A stretch of 6,033 bases of DNA from Chitinophaga pinensis (GCA_943324055.2 CALPKD020000095.1:1-6033), one strand, 5' to 3'; positions 1 through 6,033 are shown, numbered from the stretch's first letter. A program made the numbers and translations. The notes: generated from the sequence alone by a model not told the origin.

Positions 1-590
1 CAGATGGTTTTGATGAGCTTGCGCATGACTTTATAATAGGTCGAGCATTTGACAATCGTATTGGAGGATTTATGATAGCAGAAGTCGCAAGAATGTTATA
101 CGAAAATAAAAAGAAATTGCCGTTTGGATTATACATTGTAAATGCAGTGCAAGAAGAAATTGGACTAAGGGGCGCAGAGATGATTGCTAGAAGAATCAAG
201 CCGAATATTGCAATTATCACGGACGTAACACACGATACCAATACGCCAACAATTAACAAAGCAATTGAAGGTGATATTCAGTCAGGGAAAGGGCCGACTC
301 TTTCTTATGCACCCGCAATTCATAACAAACTGTTGAACATTGTAGAAGAAGTAGCGATAGCAAAAAAAATACCTGTTCAATTTCATGCATTAAGCAGAAG
401 TACTGGCACTGACACGGATAGTTTTGCGTACGCGAATGATGGCTGCCCTTCAGTATTGATTTCTATACCATTAAGATATATGCACACAACTGTCGAAATG
501 CTTCATAAGAAAGACATCGTGGATACCATCGAGCTGATGTATGAGACTTTATTAAAACTATCTCCTAAGACGAATCTAAGCTATCTATAA
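1..590 (+). CDS. M42 family metallo-aminopeptidase, C-terminal part (start off left edge)
   Basis: This is the C-terminal 195 residues of a gene that enters from the left; M42 enzymes are usually about 350 residues, so roughly 150 are missing. M42 proteins are cytosolic dinuclear-metal aminopeptidases (glutamyl-aminopeptidase/TET type) that trim peptides from the N-terminus. Visible motifs are AFDNR (bridging-metal Asp at 51-53), the QEEIGLRGA block with the catalytic and metal Glu pair (153-158), IITDVTHD (metal Asp at 222-224), STGTDTDSF, and RYMHTTVEM (last metal His at 483-485). All metal ligands expected in this half are present; the first one, in an HxD motif, would lie off-window. The ATG at 72 is internal, because the residues before it (GRAFDNRIGG) are family-conserved. 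The stop codon overlaps the next start by one base (TAATG). Family call is firm; the peptide substrate is unknown, and the context suggests a partner role to the downstream GATase and ATP-grasp proteins. Confidence 0.93.
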   Translation, partial: DGFDELAHDFIIGRAFDNRIGGFMIAEVARMLYENKKKLPFGLYIVNAVQEEIGLRGAEMIARRIKPNIAIITDVTHDTNTPTINKAIEGDIQSGKGPTLSYAPAIHNKLLNIVEEVAIAKKIPVQFHALSRSTGTDTDSFAYANDGCPSVLISIPLRYMHTTVEMLHKKDIVDTIELMYETLLKLSPKTNLSYL

Positions 591-1375
591 TGCAATCCCC
601 CCCCCTTCAAATTGCAATTATCGACATGTATGACGGAAGCCCTAACATAGGTATGCGTTGTATACATACCATTGTCAATAAATGGAGTAAGGATAAACAA
701 TTTGCTATGGAACTCACCACTTTTAGATTAAGGGATCAAGGTGAAATCCCCAATGATCATTTTGATATCTATATCTCCACTGGTGGGCCAGGTTCGCCAA
801 TAGATTCGGCAAAGGAAGATTGGGACATTACCTATACCAATTGGTTAGAGAAAATGATACAGCTTCAGAAACCCGTATTTTTAATATGTCATAGTTTTCA
901 GATAGCATGCAGACATTTTGAATTAGGCACTGTGGGGCTCAGAAAATCGATGCAGATAGGCATACTTCCTGTTCATCCTTTGACAGAAGATAGTTTGTTC
1001 AACCAATTACAAGACCCGTTTTATGCTTTGGAAAGCAGGTATTATCAAATCACTGCCCCGAATGATGAGAAAATAAAACAAATGGGTGCTAAAATTATTG
1101 CATTAGAGAAAATACGACCTCAGGTTCCGCTCGAAAGAGCAATTATGGCCGTGCAATTTTCAGAAAAAATGTATGGCGTTCAATTTCATCCCGAGGCGGA
1201 TCCTGCTGAATTATTTGAGTATTTTAATGAAGCGAGTACCAAGCAAATAGTGGTTGACGCTTTTGGAATAGAAAAATGGGAGCAAATTATGAACCATTTA
1301 TTAGATCCTAATACAATTGATACTACCTTTTCGAATTTTATACCTAATTTTCTAGACAAAGCCATTGCGGGATGA
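590..1375 (+). CDS. Class I glutamine amidotransferase-like protein (GuaA-type GATase domain)
   Basis: A 261-residue protein with a class I GATase fold. This family hydrolyses glutamine, or related gamma-glutamyl amides, using a Cys-His-Glu triad. It opens with a first beta strand (LQIAIIDMYDGSP, residues 6-18), then STGGPGSP (63-70, oxyanion region), the nucleophile in FLICHSFQ (Cys100), and YGVQFHPEADP with His200 and Glu202. The triad is complete, but the usual G-x-C-x-G elbow is replaced by L-x-C-x-S. About 60 residues follow the HPE motif, a longer tail than a minimal GATase domain. The ATG at 590 is preferred: it overlaps the M42 stop (TAATG), and the next ATG, at 626, would remove the first beta strand. 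A run of nine C occupies codons 3-5 and could slip. No synthase domain is fused; the ATP-grasp protein starting at 1372 is the obvious partner. It could instead act alone as a gamma-glutamyl hydrolase. Confidence 0.85.
   Translation: MQSPPLQIAIIDMYDGSPNIGMRCIHTIVNKWSKDKQFAMELTTFRLRDQGEIPNDHFDIYISTGGPGSPIDSAKEDWDITYTNWLEKMIQLQKPVFLICHSFQIACRHFELGTVGLRKSMQIGILPVHPLTEDSLFNQLQDPFYALESRYYQITAPNDEKIKQMGAKIIALEKIRPQVPLERAIMAVQFSEKMYGVQFHPEADPAELFEYFNEASTKQIVVDAFGIEKWEQIMNHLLDPNTIDTTFSNFIPNFLDKAIAG
597..605 (+). repeat. Nine-C homopolymer at codons 3-5 of the GATase gene
   Basis: An uninterrupted run of nine C lies seven bases after the first base of the start codon, in an otherwise A/T-rich gene. 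The reading frame is intact with nine C. Worked out by hand, one extra C leads to a TGA at 631-633, and one fewer leads to a TAG at 648-650, so either change would truncate the protein to under 25 residues. Whether the tract varies in nature cannot be told from one sequence. Confidence 0.9.
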
Positions 1376-2565
1376 TTCCATCATTAAGGAAACAATTTAA
1401 CGACCATTTTTCACCCGACAAATACAAGCAGTATTTGTCATATATGGATCATGAATTTCCGAATGTCCTAGATTTTAGAATCGCAGAAACACCCCTATTT
1501 ATTGATGCCAACTTTAAAGATAAATTATTAGCTGTCGGCAATTACATCACGCAATTTATATTAGCCCCAAATTTTAAAGCGATAACAAAAGGGGCACTCG
1601 CTTCCGCTACTATTACAAATACTGAAAATAACTTTCCGGACTGCCTCGTCATTGATTACGCAATCACACAAAACGAACAAGGCGAATTAACACCCGCTTT
1701 AATTGAACTACAAGGATTTCCTTCCTTATTCGCATTTGAAGTATTGCAAAATAAGGCCATCAGATCCGCTTATACAATACCAGCAGGCTACTCCTGCTTC
1801 TTAAATGGATACGACGAACAAAGCTATCTATCACATTTACGGGAAGTAATAAATGGCCCACATAACAAATGCACTGTTTTACTAGAACTATTTCCAGACA
1901 AACAAAAAACAAGAATTGATTTTTATTGTACTAAACAAATGATTGGCACCCCGATTGTTTGTTTAAGTGAGATTTACGGCAAAGGGAAAGACGTGTTTTA
2001 TATGCAAGACGGAGTTGAATATAAAATAGAGCGAATCTATAATAGAGTCGTTGGCGACGAACTTAAAAGCCAAACTAATACCCTAAAAGAAAACTGGGAA
2101 CTGCTTTTAAATGCTCCAGCAATAGAATGGGTTACCCATCCAAACCATTTTTATAGAATCAGCAAATACCTAATACCATTTTTACAACACCCCTATATTC
2201 CAATCACTCAATTATTATCCAAAGTAGAGCGCATACCGCAAGACCTTGAAAATTTTGTGTTAAAACCGTTGTACTCCTTTGCAGGACAAGGGGTAATCAT
2301 TGACTTAACCACAGCCGATATCCTGCAAATTAAAGATCCCGAAAATTGGATTTTACAAAAAAAAGTGAAGTATGCGGAGATTATTGAAACTCCAGACGGA
2401 AAAGCAAAAGCAGAAATTAGATTATTCTATTTTTACGACTATAAAAGCGGAACTTATATCGCCACCAATAATCTTACACGATTAAGTAAAGGAAAGATGA
2501 TTGGAGTGAATTATAACAAAACTGCCACCTGGGTAGGCGGCAGTTTGTCGTATTTTGAAATATAA
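1372..2565 (+). CDS. ATP-grasp-like protein, putative amide (carboxylate-amine) ligase
   Basis: A 397-residue protein without signal peptide or membrane segment, so probably cytosolic. The C-terminal third carries ATP-grasp-like features: FVLKPLYSFAGQGVIID (295-311, candidate nucleotide-binding Lys298 and glycine-rich loop), WILQKKV (326-332, resembling the adenine hinge), AEIRLF (347-352, candidate Mg ligand Glu348 and Arg350), and GVNYNK (378-383, like the terminal Mg/phosphate-binding Asn motif). ATP-grasp enzymes activate a carboxylate as acyl phosphate and join it to an amine or thiol. The N-terminal half holds IELQGFPS (111-118) and IYNRVVGDE (222-230), which look conserved but which I cannot assign to a named domain; they recall permuted or glutathionylspermidine-synthetase-type ligases. 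The start overlaps the GATase stop as ATGA, implying coupled translation. The ATP-grasp assignment is by motif reading only; substrate and product are unknown. A hairpin lies inside the last codons. Confidence 0.62.
   Translation: MIPSLRKQFNDHFSPDKYKQYLSYMDHEFPNVLDFRIAETPLFIDANFKDKLLAVGNYITQFILAPNFKAITKGALASATITNTENNFPDCLVIDYAITQNEQGELTPALIELQGFPSLFAFEVLQNKAIRSAYTIPAGYSCFLNGYDEQSYLSHLREVINGPHNKCTVLLELFPDKQKTRIDFYCTKQMIGTPIVCLSEIYGKGKDVFYMQDGVEYKIERIYNRVVGDELKSQTNTLKENWELLLNAPAIEWVTHPNHFYRISKYLIPFLQHPYIPITQLLSKVERIPQDLENFVLKPLYSFAGQGVIIDLTTADILQIKDPENWILQKKVKYAEIIETPDGKAKAEIRLFYFYDYKSGTYIATNNLTRLSKGKMIGVNYNKTATWVGGSLSYFEI
2519..2546 (+). terminator. Hairpin within the 3' end of the ATP-grasp gene; possible weak terminator or attenuator
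   Basis: AAACTGCC (2519-2526) is perfectly complementary to GGCAGTTT (2539-2546). Inside, after one A.C mismatch, CCT (2528-2530) pairs with AGG (2535-2537), closing a four-base loop. The following bases, GTCGTATTTTG, contain only a short broken T run, so this is a poor classical intrinsic terminator. It lies between the ATP-grasp stop and the next gene's start only in the sense that it precedes both; it overlaps coding sequence for TATWVGGS. A chance eight-base inverted repeat somewhere in a window this size is plausible; the inner helix makes it somewhat better than chance. Confidence 0.3.
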
Positions 2566-2581
2566 AATATAAATTAACGAA
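2558..2581 (+). promoter_or_regulatory. A/T-rich leader before the outer-membrane protein gene
   Basis: The stop of the ATP-grasp gene and the 16 bases before the next ATG are almost pure A/T and contain the seven-base unit AAATATA twice in tandem (2558-2571). There is no Shine-Dalgarno-like GGAG. A/T-rich, unstructured leaders are the usual initiation context in Bacteroidota. I found no convincing TTG / TAnnTTTG promoter pair here; TATTTTG at 2551-2557 is one base short of the -7 consensus and lacks a correctly placed -33 TTG. Confidence 0.3.
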
Positions 2582-3349
2582 ATGAACTTACAGAAATCAA
2601 TTTTTATTACTTGCAGCTTTATTAGTTTATTCATTTGCACAAAAGTAACTGCACAAGATGCAGGGGAAATTCAGGTATATGGCTCAGCTACCACTCCTAA
2701 AAACACAACAGTGATTGAGCTGCATTCAAATTATACAATTAAGGGGCCAAAATTCAATGAAAGTTACCATCCATTTTTACAGACACTTGAGGTCACCACA
2801 GGTATCAGTGAAAATTTTGAATTTGGATTTTATGTATTCACTTATAACAATAATGGGAAATTACAATATACAGGAAGTAATATCCGACCAAGGATAAAAG
2901 CTCCTGAGGACTGGGGACTACCTTTAGGAATGAGTTTATCATCAGAAATTGGCTGTTCAATTGATCCTTCAACAAAAGACAACGATTGGGGCGCTGAAGT
3001 GAGACCCATTTTTGATAAAACAATCGGCAAACAATATTTTTCTTTCAACCCAAATATTGGAATTTCATTTACAAATAAAGAGTATTTATTTGAGCCAAAT
3101 TTCAAATACGCTTACTCCGCAAATCCAAAAGCCAATATTGGATTCGAGTATTTTGGAAATACAGGGAAAGTATTTAACCCCAATAAAATAGCAGCGCAAG
3201 AACATGCAATTTATGCTGTCGTGGATTTATTTTTACATCCACTATTCGAATTTAATTTTGGAATTGGCAAAGGATTAACTGACGTAACTAATGGATTAAA
3301 CGTAAAATGTTACGTAGGAAGACGTATTAATTGGAAAACAAGAAAATAA
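2582..3349 (+). CDS. Secreted, probable outer-membrane beta-barrel protein of unknown function
   Basis: A 255-residue protein with a signal peptide: Lys5, a hydrophobic stretch at about 6-20, and a likely signal peptidase I site VTA|QD after residue 24. There is no lipobox Cys at the cleavage site. The mature part alternates polar and hydrophobic or aromatic residues in short strands, typical of a small outer-membrane barrel, and the last strand (VKCYVGRRINW, 241-251) ends close to the C-terminus. Blocks that look conserved are GEIQVYGS (28-35), TVIELHSNYT (43-52), GSNIRPRIKAPEDW (98-111), MSLSSEIG (117-124), WGAEVRPIFDK (136-146) and EFNFGIGKGLT (223-233). I recall similar uncharacterised proteins with ELHSN and RPR.(K/R)AP signatures but know no function. 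It sits 16 bases after the ATP-grasp gene in the same direction, so it may share its transcript and could move the pathway's substrate or product across the outer membrane; that is inference. Confidence 0.72.
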   Translation: MNLQKSIFITCSFISLFICTKVTAQDAGEIQVYGSATTPKNTTVIELHSNYTIKGPKFNESYHPFLQTLEVTTGISENFEFGFYVFTYNNNGKLQYTGSNIRPRIKAPEDWGLPLGMSLSSEIGCSIDPSTKDNDWGAEVRPIFDKTIGKQYFSFNPNIGISFTNKEYLFEPNFKYAYSANPKANIGFEYFGNTGKVFNPNKIAAQEHAIYAVVDLFLHPLFEFNFGIGKGLTDVTNGLNVKCYVGRRINWKTRK

Positions 3350-3360
3350 TTAGAGCTATT

Positions 3361-5361
3361 TTAATTGATAAAATTCCACCAAAAACCAAATCTAAACCAG
3401 ACACCCGTACTTGGATAGTTTTGAGCAGTAAAATTATAGGTGTTGCCTAAACCTTTACTAGTTGGCAATAATGTATTTAAGTTCTCTAGGCGGATATAAC
3501 CTTTGAAACGCTTAATCATAAAATGCAAAAAAGCATTAGTTGTAGGTCGATTGCTCAAACTATAACTGTCTTGCAAATAAAACTGTCCAGTGAATGGCAT
3601 ATAATTATCTGCCTTAAAACTAGTATGATAAATTACTTCCACCCCAGTTGAAAGATTTAGATTTTTATAAAAATTGCCTTCGTATGCAATTCTTTGTCGA
3701 GTCAAAATGAATGGAACATGAATTGGACTCACTGCATCTATCACTTGCATCGTAATTTCGTCATACCAGTTCCAATGCGTACTTAATTTAATTTTATGTT
3801 CTACTTGTGCACGTAAATAACTGATTGGATTAGTATACACCGCAGCTTGCAACGGGGCACTAAAGTAATGATAGTTATTAATGAGTTGATAATTTACCAA
3901 GGCCTTCCAATCCGCTTTTGCATTGCCAATGGCGCCAGTTAAACTGGTTGTATTTTCCTTTTGAATCGATAAAAGGGGATTCATCGCAAAAGCAGTAATA
4001 CCCATAAAATTAGCCGAAGGGGTGCGGTTCTTATTTTGAAAAGAAAGGCTTAAATAATCGCCTTTCTTGTTTAGCATTCGTGACAAAGCAAACTGTGCAT
4101 CAAAATCTCCAGCCTGATAGCCATTCAAGAATAACTTGCCGGACGCCAACATATCCCATAATTGGTTCCTAGTTTTATTGCTATACACTCCAAACCCATA
4201 TAGATTGTAATTATTCCATTTGGATAGATCGCTAAAAGTGGCGTTCATTTGACTATAGCCAGCGCCAAATTGCAGAAACTGATTAGAATTGTTTTTTTGC
4301 GGATAACTTATTAAGCTAAACTCGTCTGTCAACACAGCCCATTTGTCTGAAAAATTCACTACCTCATTTGGATTGTAAACCAACTCGAAATATTTTAAAT
4401 AATTAGCTGCGTTAGGATTTTTGTCTTGAAACAAATATTCATTGTGTTGATATTTGATGTCGTTTTGCAAACGCAATCTTGGATAAAATAGATGTGTAAC
4501 AATGGTATCTTTCACTATAGAATCCTTTTGTCCAAAGTCATAGGTCTGGCGTAATAAATAAGTGTCATCCTTGTAGATAGACCCCGTAGCAATTGCTGTA
4601 TTAAAAGGATTCCTAAACGAAGCCCCACTCACCCCTAATCGAGACTCCAGTTCATAGGGGTTGTTTAAGGAAAGGCTGTCTAGTAAAGCTGCGTTCACCA
4701 AGCCTCCGTTTTCAGAAGATGCTGCTTTATTCATCAACATTACTAAATAGGCTTCATACCGTTTACGCTTTGACTGGAAGTGCGCAGTAATGCGCATGTT
4801 ATTCAAATTTGAACTTTGGTTTTTCAAATTGCCTGGCGAATTACTAAATCGATAATCGAACGAGTAATTAAGTTGCTGTTTTTTATTTTGCGTATGCTTT
4901 ATTTCAACTAGTTGTTCCCCTTTGCCTCCAAGCAAATAAGCAAGTTCTGTGTAAGGCCTTGTTGTTTCAAAAAAAGCAGTCTGATCCAGCGTGTAAGCAT
5001 ACTCGTCAAAAGAGTGAAATCCAGCATCCCACCCAACTGTTGCAATTGGATTGAATATATAAGACTTGCTCGCCGTACCCAAGTTTCCTAAATTATAAGA
5101 TGTATAGGGTAGTGGATAATGTACAAAAAAGTCATTAATGCTTGAATCTAATTTATTTAATTTATTGTTATTGAAGCGCTTAAAAAACAAAGTAATAGAA
5201 TCTGCCAATTGATCTCTTTTTTGTAAAGAGTCCGGCTTTTTTTGTGAGGCAACGCCTCTATTCATGCTATTAAATCCGCCCATTGGATTTTGCGCAACTG
5301 CCCCTATTTGGAACATTATCAATAGAAGCGCACAAAAAATAAAGGCTTTGTTAAAAAACAT
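3361..5361 (-). CDS. Putative porin, large outer-membrane beta-barrel protein (Porin_10-like)
   Basis: A 666-residue outer-membrane protein of the Bacteroidota 'putative porin' type. Residues 1-23 form a signal peptide (Lys5, hydrophobic core 6-20, cleavage AVA|QN). A polar, Asn/Lys/Ser-rich segment follows (about 25-75), then the conserved-looking start of the barrel: LGNLGTASK (91-99), GWDAGFHSFDEY (110-121), TRPYTELAYLLGG (134-146) and EIKHTQN (153-159). The remainder is a long series of amphipathic, aromatic-rich strands, ending in GVWFRFGFWWNFIN, the aromatic terminal strand expected for barrel insertion. The ATG at 5361 is the only start that keeps the whole signal peptide. It begins 12 bases after the PNP stop, on the same strand, with no Shine-Dalgarno site and no room for a separate promoter, so it is probably cotranscribed with PNP. 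Substrate specificity is unknown; nucleoside or phosphate-ester uptake is only a guess from the neighbour. Confidence 0.85.
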   Translation of the reverse strand: MFFNKAFIFCALLLIMFQIGAVAQNPMGGFNSMNRGVASQKKPDSLQKRDQLADSITLFFKRFNNNKLNKLDSSINDFFVHYPLPYTSYNLGNLGTASKSYIFNPIATVGWDAGFHSFDEYAYTLDQTAFFETTRPYTELAYLLGGKGEQLVEIKHTQNKKQQLNYSFDYRFSNSPGNLKNQSSNLNNMRITAHFQSKRKRYEAYLVMLMNKAASSENGGLVNAALLDSLSLNNPYELESRLGVSGASFRNPFNTAIATGSIYKDDTYLLRQTYDFGQKDSIVKDTIVTHLFYPRLRLQNDIKYQHNEYLFQDKNPNAANYLKYFELVYNPNEVVNFSDKWAVLTDEFSLISYPQKNNSNQFLQFGAGYSQMNATFSDLSKWNNYNLYGFGVYSNKTRNQLWDMLASGKLFLNGYQAGDFDAQFALSRMLNKKGDYLSLSFQNKNRTPSANFMGITAFAMNPLLSIQKENTTSLTGAIGNAKADWKALVNYQLINNYHYFSAPLQAAVYTNPISYLRAQVEHKIKLSTHWNWYDEITMQVIDAVSPIHVPFILTRQRIAYEGNFYKNLNLSTGVEVIYHTSFKADNYMPFTGQFYLQDSYSLSNRPTTNAFLHFMIKRFKGYIRLENLNTLLPTSKGLGNTYNFTAQNYPSTGVWFRFGFWWNFIN

Positions 5362-5373
5362 GGAGTACGCTGT

Positions 5374-6033
5374 TTAAGAGATTGCTTTTAGTAATTCACT
5401 AAAAATCAAAGTCAACTTTGGTTCAGCTGCATGAGCAGCTTCTAGCACTTCCTCATGCGTGATGACGTTTAAGTCTTCTCTGATTCCTAAATCCGTCACA
5501 ACACTCATCGCAAATACTTTCATGCCACAGTGCACTGCAGCTATATTTTCTTGAACAGTGCTCATCCCCACAACATCACCGCCAACTGCTTTGATTAATT
5601 TATATTCTGCTCTTGTCTCAAAAGTCGGACCCGTTACACCAACGTAAACACCTTCATGTACTTTAATTCCGTTTGCTTTTGCAATTGCTTTTGCTTGATC
5701 GATAAATGTATTTGCATAAGGCTCACTCATGTCTGGGAAGCGAGTGCCTAAATCCGATTCGTTTTTGCCAACCAATGGATTGATTGTAAATAAACTAATA
5801 TGATCTTTAATAATCATTAAATCCCCTACTGCATAATTCGGATTCACGCCACCCGCCGCATTAGATAATAATAAATTCTCCACACCCAATAAGCGTAAAA
5901 CTCTAATAGGGAAAACGACTTGCTGTGCGGTGTAACCTTCATAAAAATGGAATCGACCTTCCATCACCCATACTTTTTTGCCATTCAAAGTGCCTAGTAT
6001 TAAGCGACCTTTATGACCTTCGACAGTGCTCAC
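5374..6033 (-). CDS. Purine nucleoside phosphorylase, trimeric PNP/MTAP family (N-terminus off right edge)
   Basis: The visible 219 residues are the C-terminal four fifths of a PNP of about 270 residues. The enzyme splits purine (deoxy)nucleosides with phosphate into base and (deoxy)ribose 1-phosphate in purine salvage, in the cytosol. Numbering from the window edge: STVEGH (2-7), GRFHFYEGY (26-34, phosphate Arg27 and His29), SNAAGG (57-62), GPTFET (135-140, purine Glu139), GMSTVQE (156-162; PE is commoner than QE) and ITHEEV (191-196, ribose-binding His193). The purine-contacting Asn of the mammalian and Bacillus enzymes is replaced by Asp181 in VVTDLG (codon 5491-5493). The GTG at the extreme edge encodes the internal Val of the conserved VSTVEGH motif and is not the start. 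The gene is followed closely by the porin gene. Family assignment is firm; base preference is open. Confidence 0.95.
   Translation of the reverse strand: MSTVEGHKGRLILGTLNGKKVWVMEGRFHFYEGYTAQQVVFPIRVLRLLGVENLLLSNAAGGVNPNYAVGDLMIIKDHISLFTINPLVGKNESDLGTRFPDMSEPYANTFIDQAKAIAKANGIKVHEGVYVGVTGPTFETRAEYKLIKAVGGDVVGMSTVQENIAAVHCGMKVFAMSVVTDLGIREDLNVITHEEVLEAAHAAEPKLTLIFSELLKAIS

Noticed and set aside
63..74. GGAGG five to nine bases before an ATG at 72, looking like a ribosome binding site and gene start.
   Set aside because: The upstream in-frame residues (AFDNRIGG) match the metal-binding block of M42 peptidases, so the frame continues to the left edge; Bacteroidota also rarely use Shine-Dalgarno sites.
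362..369. A8 run in the M42 gene (and another at 2357-2364 in the ATP-grasp gene) as slippage or programmed frameshift sites.
   Set aside because: A runs of this length are ordinary in Lys-rich, low-GC genes, and the reading frame continues intact with no useful alternative frame.
2715..3105. Short open frames on both strands inside the outer-membrane protein gene.
   Set aside because: They overlap a coherent signal-peptide-bearing gene in another frame and show no recognisable domain composition.
3343..3362. AAAATA ... TATTTT inverted repeat at the convergent junction as a bidirectional terminator.
   Set aside because: The stem is six A/T pairs with an eight-base loop and no clear T tract on the plus strand; too weak and too likely by chance in A/T-rich DNA, although it is the only candidate in the 11-base spacer.
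3935..3947. CCAGTT-A-AACTGG near-palindrome in the porin gene as an operator.
   Set aside because: It lies mid-gene with a single central base, so it cannot form a hairpin, and there is no nearby promoter; six-base palindromes are expected by chance.
6031..6033. GTG at the right edge as the start codon of PNP.
   Set aside because: It encodes the Val of the conserved internal VSTVEGH motif; about 50 N-terminal residues, including the first phosphate-binding loop, are missing off-window.

Overview
The window looks like core-type chromosome of a Bacteroidota bacterium, most likely Chitinophagaceae or a near relative. The clues are low GC (roughly 37-40% by eye), absence of Shine-Dalgarno-like sites before the visible starts, signal peptides ending in A-Q (VTA|Q and AVA|Q), and a PNP gene followed by a large Bacteroidota-type 'putative porin'. 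The genus is not determined. It is almost entirely coding: no intergenic stretch exceeds 20 bases, and no tRNA, rRNA, CRISPR array, insertion sequence or phage gene was seen.

Left half, plus strand (1-3349): four genes run head to tail. The C-terminal part of an M42 metallo-aminopeptidase (its start lies off the left edge) overlaps by one base (TAATG) a class I glutamine amidotransferase-like protein. That gene overlaps by four bases (ATGA) a 397-residue protein whose C-terminal third looks like an ATP-grasp ligase. Sixteen bases later comes a secreted, probable outer-membrane beta-barrel protein of unknown function. The first three are almost certainly translationally coupled. Peptidase plus GATase plus ATP-grasp is the make-up expected of a small-molecule or peptide amide-ligase pathway; product and substrate cannot be read from the sequence. 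This is the least conventional part of the window.

Right half, minus strand (6033-3361): a purine nucleoside phosphorylase (N-terminus off the right edge) is followed after 12 bases by a 666-residue putative porin. The two are probably one transcript and converge on the plus-strand operon with only 11 bases between the stop codons.

The points most worth a second look are: (a) the M42/GATase/ATP-grasp operon as an uncharacterised amide-bond pathway; (b) a nine-C homopolymer at codons 3-5 of the GATase gene, where gain or loss of one base would stop translation within about 20 codons; (c) a divergent nucleophile elbow in the GATase; (d) an Asp where the purine-binding Asn is expected in the PNP; (e) a hairpin inside the last codons of the ATP-grasp gene.
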